Source: an uncultured Verrucomicrobiales bacterium (GTDB taxonomy: Bacteria; Verrucomicrobiota; Verrucomicrobiia; Verrucomicrobiales; Akkermansiaceae). Taken from it: a stretch of 40,658 nt of DNA. Where the stretch lies: assembly GCA_937969495.1 (NCBI GenBank), contig CALBVY010000023.1, forward strand, positions 1-40,658, in the 5' to 3' direction. Below the pieces are notes generated by a model that ran no database searches, had not been told where the DNA came from, and saw only the letters and a program-made list of their open reading frames with translations. Position numbers and translations under genes: made by a program. This document shows, piece by piece, positions 16,796-25,006 of this stretch; the first letter of the stretch is position 1; every line of letters begins with the position of its first letter.

Positions 16796-17541
16796 ACCCC
16801 CGTGTATCCCTCCATCGCTGCCCGCATTTCTTGCACTGCGGCAGTTAGACCAATACGCACCGATCGAGCAATCAGTGTATGGCCAATATTTAACTCGGCC
16901 AAATGTGGCACAGTAAGAAGCTCTGGAAGGTTTTGTAAATTGATACCGTGTCCAGCATTGACCTGAAGTTTCAGCCCATTCCCCAATAATGCAGCAGCGT
17001 GCAACCGCGCCGTTTCCACCTCACGTTCAGCCCCAAAGGCGTTGGCAAAGCACCCCGTGTGTAGCTCAATCATATCCGCTTGGATACGAGCAGAGGCCTC
17101 CACCTGATTTTCATCTGGATCAATAAACATACTCACCTTGATCCCAGCATCCTGAAGGATGGATACAGTTGGCTGAAGAGAGTTAAAGAGACCGTCTACA
17201 TCCAGCCCTCCCTCCGTGGTCACTTCTTCCCGCGTCTCCGGCACCAAACACACAAAGTCTGGCTTAAGCTTTAATGCTATAGCAACCATCTCGTGAGTAT
17301 TACCCATTTCAAAGTTCAGAGGCAAAGCGATCTGCTCACGAATCTCATACGCATCTGGCTCTTGCATGTGGCGGCGATCTCCTCGCACGTGAATGGTAAT
17401 CGAGTCCGCACCACCTGCGAGCGCATCCTCAGCAGCCGCTAGCGGACTAGGCTCTGCATTGGGAGAGTCCAGCATATCTGCGTAACGCGCCTGACGCAGA
17501 GTGGCAATGTGATCGATATTAACACCTAGAAGTAAGCTCAT
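16792..17541 (-). CDS. pdxJ: Pyridoxine 5'-phosphate synthase
   Basis: A 249-residue TIM-barrel enzyme that condenses 1-deoxyxylulose 5-phosphate with 3-amino-2-oxopropyl phosphate in the DXP-dependent vitamin B6 pathway. Seen motifs: GVNIDHIATLRQARY near the N-terminus, DSITIHVRGDRRHMQ, NFEMGNTHEMVAIAL, VSMFIDPDENQVEAS, ELHTGCFANAF, NAGHGINLQNL and LNIGHTLIARSVRIGL, all characteristic of PdxJ. It is followed by acpS with a 4-base overlap. The 129 bases before its start, shared with the divergent exported-protein gene, hold the promoter. Confidence 0.97.
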   Translation of the reverse strand: MSLLLGVNIDHIATLRQARYADMLDSPNAEPSPLAAAEDALAGGADSITIHVRGDRRHMQEPDAYEIREQIALPLNFEMGNTHEMVAIALKLKPDFVCLVPETREEVTTEGGLDVDGLFNSLQPTVSILQDAGIKVSMFIDPDENQVEASARIQADMIELHTGCFANAFGAEREVETARLHAAALLGNGLKLQVNAGHGINLQNLPELLTVPHLAELNIGHTLIARSVRIGLTAAVQEMRAAMEGYTGV

Positions 17542-17670
17542 AAAATCTTGATTGGGGTAACTGCGTCTGATTGTCGTTCCTCATCCGCTTTTTCCAAGCA
17601 TGGATTAGAGAAAAGCGCATGATGGACAAATCCCATTGCAATTTTGCAGCTACGAGAGTTAGTTAGCACT

Positions 17671-18519
17671 ATGAAATTGTTGCCACGCGCTGTCGTTGTC
17701 CTGTTTGCCTTCACTTCAGGTATTTCCCCTATCACTGCTGATGAGCATGACCCTAAGATGGACAAACGCCCTTCCGTGCCTGATGACCTGATCGATGATC
17801 CCCATGTCCGAGAGGAACTAGGTGTTAATCAGTTCACCGCTCCTTCGATTAAACGTATCTTTGATGATTTAGATCAACTCGCCCCTCTCCCTGCTGATGA
17901 ACTCGTGCGCGAGGTTCCTAAGCGTATGCCTCTGGATCGCACCGATCTAGCACTGGAAATTGGCTTTCTCATCGCCGATGGCTTTATGGCCGTGCAAGGT
18001 GGGCATATGGTAAAAATAGAAATCCTTGCGAAGGATTTACAGCGCTACGGTAGAGCACTAGGTGCTGGTGACAGAGTGAACCGCCACGCCGCGAGCCTGC
18101 TGGAGAACGCTAAAAACAATCAAATCAACGCTCTCAAAGAAGAACTCACCGCCACACAGAGAGATGTGGAGACAGACTTAATCCATCTACGCGATGTCGA
18201 CCTCGCCCACCTCATCTCTCTAGGAGGCTGGCTCCGTGCCCTGGAAGTAAGCGCCCATGCCGTAGACCAAAAATTCACCGAGGAACGCGCACGCAAACTC
18301 TACCGTGCCGATATCGCCGACTACTATGAGGGTATTATCGGCTCACTTGACCCCCGTATCTCAGAGCGTGAAGACCTCAAGGAAATGCAAAAACTCCTCG
18401 CTGAAGTGCGCGACATGATGTTACTCAAGGAAGACACACAACCTGATAGAAAAACCGTTAAATCTATTGCCACCGCGTCAAAAAAACTCGCCACCCTCGC
18501 CCTAACACGTAAACGATAA
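17671..18519 (+). CDS. Unknown exported protein
   Basis: A 282-residue protein I do not recognise. The N-terminus has a signal peptide (basic start, hydrophobic core, cleavage likely near SPITADE). The mature part is mostly helical and charged, with an N-terminal acidic stretch (KRPSVPDDLIDDPHVREELG), a Leu/Pro segment (LDQLAPLPADELVREVPKR) and long helices (ENAKNNQINALKEELTATQ; SEREDLKEMQKLLAEVRDM). No cysteines and no catalytic motif are evident. The ATG at 17671 is chosen over a TTG at 17644 because it gives a proper signal peptide. It is followed by the dehydrogenase gene 13 bases downstream, so possibly co-transcribed. Confidence 0.75.
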   Translation: MKLLPRAVVVLFAFTSGISPITADEHDPKMDKRPSVPDDLIDDPHVREELGVNQFTAPSIKRIFDDLDQLAPLPADELVREVPKRMPLDRTDLALEIGFLIADGFMAVQGGHMVKIEILAKDLQRYGRALGAGDRVNRHAASLLENAKNNQINALKEELTATQRDVETDLIHLRDVDLAHLISLGGWLRALEVSAHAVDQKFTEERARKLYRADIADYYEGIIGSLDPRISEREDLKEMQKLLAEVRDMMLLKEDTQPDRKTVKSIATASKKLATLALTRKR

Positions 18520-18532
18520 ACCATCATTCAGT

Positions 18533-19378
18533 ATGTCACCTTCTCCTACAATCGCTGTCTACGGTCTTGGCATCATTGGCTCTCGCTGTGCTGATCTGTT
18601 ATCAGAGGCAGACTACACCGTGCGGACATGGAACCGGACTGCCAAGCCACGTGATGATTCATTTTCCGATCCTGGAACCACGGCATCAGGCGCACAGTTT
18701 CTTTCATTCTACCTCAAAGATGGCATCGCCCTCCGCGAGGTATTTACCGCGATCAAAACACAACTTCAGCCAGAGCAAATAGTAATGAACCACTCTACCG
18801 TCGATCTCGAAAGCACCGAGTGGCTGGCATCTCAGTGCGCTGAGATCGGGTGCAGATTTCTTGACGCCCCATTTACCGGTAGCAGGGAGGCAGCTGCTCA
18901 GGGCGCACTTGTCTACTACGTGGGAGGTGAAGTAAGTGTCTTAGACCATGTAAGATCTGTGCTTGAAGTTAGCTCTAAGGAAATCAAACACCTCGGACCA
19001 GTAGGCAGCGCCACCGTCGTAAAAATAGGCACCAACCTCATCTCCGCAAGCACCGTTCAAGCACTTGCTGAGGCTCTCGCCATCACTAAGGCACATGGCA
19101 TCACACCAGAAACCTTCACCGATGCCGTGGCTTCCAATGCTTCTGGCTCAGTCTTAGCGAGCATGAAGCTACCCGCCATGGCGGCAGGTAATTACGATAC
19201 ACATTTCTCTATGGAAAATATGCTCAAAGATAGCCAGTTTGCGCTCCAGCTCGCCTCCAAAGCAGGTTTAGACACACCTGGTATCCGCACCACATCAGAG
19301 GCCATGACAGAACAGTGTAAAAAAGGGAATGCACATCTAGATTTCTCAGCCCTCTTTAAGGCATACTCTGTGGAGTAA
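18533..19378 (+). CDS. Beta-hydroxyacid dehydrogenase (HIBADH/GLYR family)
   Basis: A 281-residue NAD(P)-dependent oxidoreductase. The Rossmann motif VYGLGIIGSRCADLL is at 9-23. The substrate-binding segment DAPFTGSREAAAQGAL is at 111-126, with the catalytic lysine at K164 in VVKIGTNLI. The middle NHSTVD replaces the usual D-x-S-T. These place it with 3-hydroxyisobutyrate dehydrogenase, tartronate semialdehyde reductase and related succinic-semialdehyde reductases. An arginine at position 34, after the second strand, would favour NADPH (inference). The exact substrate cannot be read from the sequence. Confidence 0.9.
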   Translation: MSPSPTIAVYGLGIIGSRCADLLSEADYTVRTWNRTAKPRDDSFSDPGTTASGAQFLSFYLKDGIALREVFTAIKTQLQPEQIVMNHSTVDLESTEWLASQCAEIGCRFLDAPFTGSREAAAQGALVYYVGGEVSVLDHVRSVLEVSSKEIKHLGPVGSATVVKIGTNLISASTVQALAEALAITKAHGITPETFTDAVASNASGSVLASMKLPAMAAGNYDTHFSMENMLKDSQFALQLASKAGLDTPGIRTTSEAMTEQCKKGNAHLDFSALFKAYSVE

Positions 19379-19450
19379 TATCTGAAATAACTTATATCCC
19401 AACTCCGTGATCTAGCAGATTAAAAAGTCTCACACACAATCTGAGTTAAA

Positions 19451-21007
19451 GTGTCAGATATTCTAGAGAACACTGAAATAGTGCTTATGAATCAATCAGC
19501 TAATCTCACGAAACTCAAAAAAGAAGCCAAACAGCATGGCAAACACGATCCCACTGTGTGGCTACGTCTTGCCTGGGCATATGCGGGCGATTATAACCGA
19601 ATCAAAACACGAAGCGCTACTCAGGAAGCTCTCAAGGCCGCCCAACAATCCAGCAAAGGTTCTGTTTGGATGGAAATAGGCCGTATTCAGCAGTCCATGG
19701 ACGCTAGTGATCAGGCACTCCAAGCCTATCAACAAGCGGTAAAATTCTCTCAAGGGAACCCGGATGCCATCCTCGCCCTCTCCTCTTACCATGAAAAGCT
19801 CAACCAGCTTGAACAAAGTGAGCACTGGTTAGCTCAGCTACCAGAGGAAGTAAAAACACACCCTTCAGCACTTCTCCAGCAGGCTACACTAGCACGAAGA
19901 CTCAAAGACCCGAACAAAGCAGCAAGTATTCTCAAAAAAATATGCACCCCTGAAGAACAAGCTATACCTAGAGAACTGCTCATCAACTGCTGGCATGAAT
20001 ACTTCCGTGCGCTTGATAAAATGGAAGATTACTCTGCCGCTTACCACGCACTCTGCCAATCCAAAGAATTAAACAAAGCGGGGATAGGAAAAGATAAACT
20101 GCTAGAAGTTCGTGCTCGGAAACGCGAAGGCCTTCAACGCATTATTGGAACGTTAGAACAGCTTAGTCCAGCGCTGATCGAGAAGTGGCGAGAATCCGCA
20201 AGCGCCACCCGTCAGCCATCTTTCCTCCTTGGCCACCCCCGATCAGGCACCACCTTGCTAGAAAACATCATCGATAGCCACTCAAGTATTCACTCATCCG
20301 ACGAGCGACCAACTTTCCAAGCAGAAGTTATCAACCCCATCCTCTCCGGCTTCCAGCCCCCCAAAGATGACCACGCCGCCTGCCTTGGCTTCCTAGAGCA
20401 TCTAGATACACTGCCACAGAACAAAATCTCCCATTTCCAAAAAATCTACTGGCGACAAATTGAAGCCCACATTGGCCAATCACTGAATCAAGTCACACTT
20501 CTGGATAAAAACCCCGCCATCACTGATGCCATCCCTATTATTTTGCGCATTTTCCCAGACGCTAAGTTTATCTTTGCACTCAGAGACCCTCGTGCCGTCG
20601 TCTGGAGCGCCTTCACTCTGCCAATGGTAGGCACATCCTACATTGGCTCATTTTGGTTTGATCTCGATAGTGCCGCAGAGGCTTACACCCATCTTCTAAA
20701 CACTTGGCTCACTGCCCGAGAAAAACTCACCGACTCTCAAAAAATCCAAATCCGCTACGAGGACACCCTAGAAGACTCCGTAGAACAGGGGAAAAAAGTC
20801 ATCGAATTTCTAGGCCTAACATGGGAAGAGCAACAGGCAAAATTCTATGAACACGCTCAGGATAAAGTAGTACGCTCTCCTACCTACGCAGACGTAGCCG
20901 AACCCATCTACACACGCGCAAAGGAACACTGGCGGAACTACGCTGAATTTATGGGCGATGCAGAAAAAAGACTCAACCCCATCCTCAAACAGCTGGGCTA
21001 TGAATAA
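19451..21007 (+). CDS. TPR-containing sulfotransferase
   Basis: A 518-residue protein. Residues ~30-230 are TPR-like helix pairs (VWLRLAWAYAGDYNRIKTR, VWMEIGRIQQSMDASDQALQ, ALLQQATLARRLKDPNKAAS). Residues ~255-515 are a PAPS-dependent sulfotransferase domain. The 5'-phosphosulfate loop LLGHPRSGTTLLENIIDSH starts at 259, and the 3'-phosphate site FALRDPRAVVWSAF is at 375-388. The C-terminal VRSPTYADVAEPIYTRAKEHWRNY matches the tyrosylprotein-sulfotransferase-like bacterial group, with the start of the next motif (LLDKNP) at 350. The start is a GTG at 19451; an ATG at 19487 is an alternative. No signal peptide; acceptor unknown. Confidence 0.9.
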   Translation: MSDILENTEIVLMNQSANLTKLKKEAKQHGKHDPTVWLRLAWAYAGDYNRIKTRSATQEALKAAQQSSKGSVWMEIGRIQQSMDASDQALQAYQQAVKFSQGNPDAILALSSYHEKLNQLEQSEHWLAQLPEEVKTHPSALLQQATLARRLKDPNKAASILKKICTPEEQAIPRELLINCWHEYFRALDKMEDYSAAYHALCQSKELNKAGIGKDKLLEVRARKREGLQRIIGTLEQLSPALIEKWRESASATRQPSFLLGHPRSGTTLLENIIDSHSSIHSSDERPTFQAEVINPILSGFQPPKDDHAACLGFLEHLDTLPQNKISHFQKIYWRQIEAHIGQSLNQVTLLDKNPAITDAIPIILRIFPDAKFIFALRDPRAVVWSAFTLPMVGTSYIGSFWFDLDSAAEAYTHLLNTWLTAREKLTDSQKIQIRYEDTLEDSVEQGKKVIEFLGLTWEEQQAKFYEHAQDKVVRSPTYADVAEPIYTRAKEHWRNYAEFMGDAEKRLNPILKQLGYE

Positions 21008-21029
21008 GAACAACAGAAAAAGTTAACAT

Positions 21030-21734
21030 TTACTCCCGAAATCTTTCTGGGTGAATGAGCTTCTGGTGCTGCATACGTAAGTTCTGTATCCCCTGCTCGA
21101 TCTGAGTCCAGAGCGCCTGATTATTAGCAAGCTCAGACTCCCCATACTGGCGAGAATACTGCGCCATCAATGACTTAATTTCATCTGCCTGCGGCTTTAA
21201 CTCAGGGACAAGTTCATAACGGCGCAAACGATGTAATTTACCTTCCAAACTCGCCAAACGCTGGGATGCCCTAGCAGACTCTGAGTCCTGTGCTTGACGG
21301 GACTCCATCATCTCTGACCTTTGTTTTTTAAACCACTCTCCACGCAGGCGCTTCCTCTCTTCCTCATCCTCCACAGTTTCTAACGAAGCCAAAAATTCCC
21401 TCCTCTTTTTCATGAGTGGCGCCATCTTCTCACGCTGCGCTCGCTGTTGCTCAGCCATTGCCAATCTTGCAGTGGCCGCCACATTCATAATCACCTGCTC
21501 ATCAGCCGTCTTTACTTTCATGGAGGCTTCCCCAGCAGAGTGACGCCCTCCATTTCCTCGTGAAGCGCCCTGCCCTATCGTTCTCCTCATCGGACGATTG
21601 TCAGTAAGCTCTGAGTCTTTAGCTTCAGGGTCACTCGCCCCACTAGTGAACTTGTGAACACCGTACAAAACGCCAAACACCAGCAGCACCACCCCAAAAG
21701 CAGAGAAAATAAAGCGTGTCGAAAATCCTAACAT
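21030..21734 (-). CDS. Single-pass membrane protein with charged coiled coil
   Basis: A 234-residue protein of unknown function. It starts with one TM helix (FIFSAFGVVLLVFGVLYGV). A Ser/Asp/Gly-rich linker follows, then long highly charged helices (MAEQQRAQREKMAPLMKKRR; ETVEDEEERKRLRGEW; QRLASLEGKLHRLRRYELVP), which look like coiled coil. The ATG at 21734 is chosen because it starts a well-formed membrane anchor; the frame is open to 21800. It lies 75 bases downstream of the thioredoxin/SHD1 lipoprotein gene on the same strand, so the two may work together at the envelope (inference). Confidence 0.7.
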   Translation of the reverse strand: MLGFSTRFIFSAFGVVLLVFGVLYGVHKFTSGASDPEAKDSELTDNRPMRRTIGQGASRGNGGRHSAGEASMKVKTADEQVIMNVAATARLAMAEQQRAQREKMAPLMKKRREFLASLETVEDEEERKRLRGEWFKKQRSEMMESRQAQDSESARASQRLASLEGKLHRLRRYELVPELKPQADEIKSLMAQYSRQYGESELANNQALWTQIEQGIQNLRMQHQKLIHPERFRE

Positions 21735-21809
21735 GGAAATAATCAAAACATAGCCCCCCCTCCTTAGCCAATATGAAAAACAGGAATTCGATCTCCACAA
21801 ACAAATTAC

Positions 21810-22754
21810 CTATTGCCCACGCTGCTGGTCATACTTTTGTTTTTCCTGTAACACCCATGTTTGATCAGCATCAGAAAGCTTATTAAAACTTGTGGTACCC
21901 CGTTTCCCCTCGGGATCAATCAGCGTAATATTCTCTCCAGTGAAACGATACAGTTTGGAAAAAGTTTTCCTTCCTTTTCTATTCGTCCACATCCGGTAAC
22001 CACGCTTCTCTAGCTTTTCTCTCCATGCTCCGTAGTCACTTTCAGCCTGGGTGACCGCGCCCTTGATCCGCCCCCAGTAGTAGTCTGGGTTCCCTTTTTT
22101 ATAACCTCGGTATTGATCAATCGATCTACCGTTAGGAGATAACAAAATCACTGTAGGGTGACCGTGCACCCGGTAATTCTTCTTCAGCTTCTCAATGGCT
22201 TTGCGTTTCTGAGTCCAATCATTCTCACCTGATCGACTTCCTGGGATGGCAGCATCTATTCGCACACGGACAACCTTATCAGTCGCCCAGCTATTAAACG
22301 CATCACTAGAAAATAGTTCATTATTAAGCGCCTTACAAAGCGCGCTGCGGACAGAATCAGTAAACCAAATCAGCACCGGCTTCCCTGACTCCCGAGCATA
22401 CCGCATGGCCTCTTTGTGGCTAAGGTGCCATGTGACACTCTCTGGGCTTTTCCATAATTCTTCTAATTCTCCATCAATAGCTTCATCTGGATCTTCTGGA
22501 GCCCAGACGATGTCTTCCTCTTTTGTAATGCCAATAGATGAAGATAGGCTCTGTGCCGTCGACAAGCCGTCTGAACTTAAGGAAACCCTACCACCAGCAC
22601 GCTGGTAGGCCTCAAGCCCAGTGAGAGGTTTCTCCCCACTAGCCCTAGTCTTCTGGTTACCATCTTCCATCAACCCGCCAAGCTGTGAACAAGAAACTAG
22701 AGACAAGATACTCAATGTGAGCGCTAAGCATAGATATGCTCGACTAAAATTCAT
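21810..22754 (-). CDS. Thioredoxin-fold / SHD1-domain lipoprotein
   Basis: A 314-residue exported protein. The signal peptide ends in the lipobox SLVSC (Cys22). Residues ~110-235 show a thioredoxin-like fold: SHKEAMRYARESGKPVLIWF, then SVRSALCKAL, where the usual CxxC is SxxC (S137, C140), then VRIDAAI and the cis-proline region HGHPTVILLSPNG (P200). Residues ~253-306 match SLA1 homology domain 1 (SHD1): RMWTNRKGRKTFSKLYRFTG, ITLIDPEGKRGTTSFNKLSD. SHD1 is frequent in planctomycete and verrucomicrobial secreted proteins. With one active-site cysteine it is unlikely to be a normal disulfide oxidoreductase. Confidence 0.8.
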   Translation of the reverse strand: MNFSRAYLCLALTLSILSLVSCSQLGGLMEDGNQKTRASGEKPLTGLEAYQRAGGRVSLSSDGLSTAQSLSSSIGITKEEDIVWAPEDPDEAIDGELEELWKSPESVTWHLSHKEAMRYARESGKPVLIWFTDSVRSALCKALNNELFSSDAFNSWATDKVVRVRIDAAIPGSRSGENDWTQKRKAIEKLKKNYRVHGHPTVILLSPNGRSIDQYRGYKKGNPDYYWGRIKGAVTQAESDYGAWREKLEKRGYRMWTNRKGRKTFSKLYRFTGENITLIDPEGKRGTTSFNKLSDADQTWVLQEKQKYDQQRGQ

Positions 22755-22883
22755 AGCCCATGCTTACGCCGTCATCACCACTTGGCAACTCGGAATTTCC
22801 TCCAACCATAGAAGATTTCTTCCCATAAAATAACCTATGAGCTTGGCAAAGTAAGTCACTAAGGTGTTTTATAGCTTCACATT

Positions 22884-23459
22884 ATGCATGACTCACCGGA
22901 CTCCCCCATTCACCTTGAAGGGCAGTTACTCATCTCAGATCCTTCGCTCCGTGATGGGGTTTTTCATAAATCGGTCATCTTGCTCGCAGAGCACTCCGGA
23001 GATGAGGGCGCCTATGGCTTGATTCTTAATCATCCCACTGGCCAGACGGTAGGAGATTTAATCTCTTCAGATGATTTTCAGGTATTGCGCCATATCCCTG
23101 TCCATCTCGGAGGCCCTGTGGGTCAGGAGCATCTCACTTTTGCTGCATTCTGGACCCATCAAAATCAGGAGGAGGAATCCGAGCAGACGCTCAAGTTTGC
23201 CACCCGTATTTCAGCCCAAGAGGCGATCAAACGCGCACAGCAGCCCGGCACTTTGATTCGCGCCTTTGCAGGCTACTCTGGGTGGACTGCCGGACAGCTG
23301 GAACAAGAAATCCGCAAAAACTCTTGGATTCCCATAATACCCAGCGTGAACCTCCTCGCGACACAGCATGAAAAAAACCTCTGGGTAGAAATGATGCGCG
23401 ATATTTCCCCCTATCATCAGATCTTAGCCGAGGCCCCAGATGATTTATACATGAACTAA
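22884..23459 (+). CDS. yqgE: YqgE/AlgH family protein
   Basis: A 191-residue protein with the YqgE/AlgH (DUF179) signature: GQLLISDPSLRDGVFHKSVI near the N-terminus, then EGAYGLILNHPTGQTVGDL, VHLGGPVGQEHLTF and the late motif AFAGYSGWTAGQLEQEI. Length is typical. Biochemical function is not established for the family. It is convergent with trkH (12 bases apart) and divergent from the thioredoxin/SHD1 gene. Confidence 0.94.
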   Translation: MHDSPDSPIHLEGQLLISDPSLRDGVFHKSVILLAEHSGDEGAYGLILNHPTGQTVGDLISSDDFQVLRHIPVHLGGPVGQEHLTFAAFWTHQNQEEESEQTLKFATRISAQEAIKRAQQPGTLIRAFAGYSGWTAGQLEQEIRKNSWIPIIPSVNLLATQHEKNLWVEMMRDISPYHQILAEAPDDLYMN

Positions 23460-23471
23460 GGTGAACACCCT

Positions 23472-24986
23472 TTAGTATTTTTTCCACAGCGAAGGCATAA
23501 AGAGCACCAACACAGCGTAGAGCTCTAAACGCCCTAAAATCATCAGTAAACTAAGAAAAATCTTCGTCGCTGGCAGCAGATGACCAAAATTCTCCGCTGG
23601 CCCAACAGAGCCAAAACCTGGACCAATATTAGCAAGAGTGGCAATCACGGCGCCAAAGGCACTAATCATGTCCATCCCATGTGTAACTTCTAACAAAGAA
23701 ACAACAAAGCAAGAGGCGATGAAAATAAATGCGAACAGCGCCAGAAACACGACGGTCTGCAGTCGCTCAGGCTCTCCGAGTTGATTGCCATTCACGTGCA
23801 TCCGAAACACCTGATGAGGCCGAAAAGCTCTTACAATTTCAAAGCGCGCAGTTTTTAAAAGAACCACAAATCTACTTATTTTCACCCCACCTGATGTTGA
23901 GCCTGAGCATCCACCTAGAATCATCAGTGCTGCGAGTAGAACTAACGTATCACCAGGCCAAACGGCATAATCCACCGTGCTGTATCCCGTTGTAGATAAT
24001 ATTGAGAGCACATTAAACCAGCTATGCCGGATTGCGCTGAGAAAGCCCATTGGCTCATCACCACCTATATTCGTTAGATTCCATGCAATAATCAATGATG
24101 CTACCACAAAGATAACGACAAAAAGCTTCCCCTCCTCCTCAGACAACAACCTTTTCCATCGCCTCCGCAGTACCACTACCCAGACCATAAAGCTAATGCT
24201 GCAGATGATCATAAAAATACTCAGCCATAGCTCAATCATCCAGCCATTACCCCAAGAGGAGTAATGACCAATACTCTGGTTATGCGGACTAAAGCCTCCC
24301 GTGGAAACCACGGTAAAAGCATGTGATATGGCATTATAAGGACTTAATCCAAGTGCTAACAAACCACAAATACAGATCAGAGTAATACAGAGATACATTT
24401 TCCACAACGTCAGTGCCGTATCGCGGATACGCGCAGTATGTGCTTCCCCAGTCTGAAAGGATGATTCATTGCGAAACAATGACTTTGACCCCATACCAAG
24501 ATAGGACAGCAAAGCCACAAAAAGCACGAGAATACCCATTCCTCCAAGCCACTGAGTGACAGAGCGCCACATGAGAATACCACGAGGCCAGGATTCAATA
24601 TCATTACCTGCAGTGGGGTTCGTTCCCATCACCGTTGAACCTGTGGTAGTAAAACCAGACACGGATTCAAAAAACGCATCGGCAAATTCCATGCGTGGCT
24701 GTCCCAGCATGTATGGCAAACTCCCCATCAAACCGCAAAGAATCCAACCCAGCCCCACCACCACAACTCCCTCACGGCGAGGTACGCGATCAATTTTCCC
24801 AATTCCACAGAACAAAAGCAAAGTGCCGCCAAAAGCCACAATCGCAGCAGATAAAAATAGAGCATTCCACGCTGATGCCACCTCAGTAACAGGATCCAGC
24901 CATGCAAATAAACCACAGCCTAACATCGCTAGGCTCTCCAATAAAAGTAGCGCCCCAAGAAACTTAGCAAGAATACGGAAGTTCAT
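23472..24986 (-). CDS. trkH: Trk potassium uptake protein TrkH
   Basis: A 504-residue inner-membrane potassium transporter subunit. Four pseudo-repeats of TM helix-pore loop-TM helix are visible. Their selectivity-filter loops are GFTTTGSTV (~111-119), VVSTGGFSPH, LSTTGYSTVD and ATLANIGPGFG. The GGCSGSTSGGVK segment also fits the family. It is the downstream partner of trkA, whose stop is 20 bases before the trkH start, giving a two-gene Trk system for potassium uptake and osmotic balance. The ATG at 24986 is used. Confidence 0.95.
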   Translation of the reverse strand: MNFRILAKFLGALLLLESLAMLGCGLFAWLDPVTEVASAWNALFLSAAIVAFGGTLLLFCGIGKIDRVPRREGVVVVGLGWILCGLMGSLPYMLGQPRMEFADAFFESVSGFTTTGSTVMGTNPTAGNDIESWPRGILMWRSVTQWLGGMGILVLFVALLSYLGMGSKSLFRNESSFQTGEAHTARIRDTALTLWKMYLCITLICICGLLALGLSPYNAISHAFTVVSTGGFSPHNQSIGHYSSWGNGWMIELWLSIFMIICSISFMVWVVVLRRRWKRLLSEEEGKLFVVIFVVASLIIAWNLTNIGGDEPMGFLSAIRHSWFNVLSILSTTGYSTVDYAVWPGDTLVLLAALMILGGCSGSTSGGVKISRFVVLLKTARFEIVRAFRPHQVFRMHVNGNQLGEPERLQTVVFLALFAFIFIASCFVVSLLEVTHGMDMISAFGAVIATLANIGPGFGSVGPAENFGHLLPATKIFLSLLMILGRLELYAVLVLFMPSLWKKY

Positions 24987-25006
24987 AAGCTATCTTCAGT
25001 CCTTGA

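Noticed and set aside
21810-22754. Disulfide oxidoreductase
   Set aside because: The first active-site cysteine is replaced by serine (S137), so normal thiol-disulfide exchange is unlikely.
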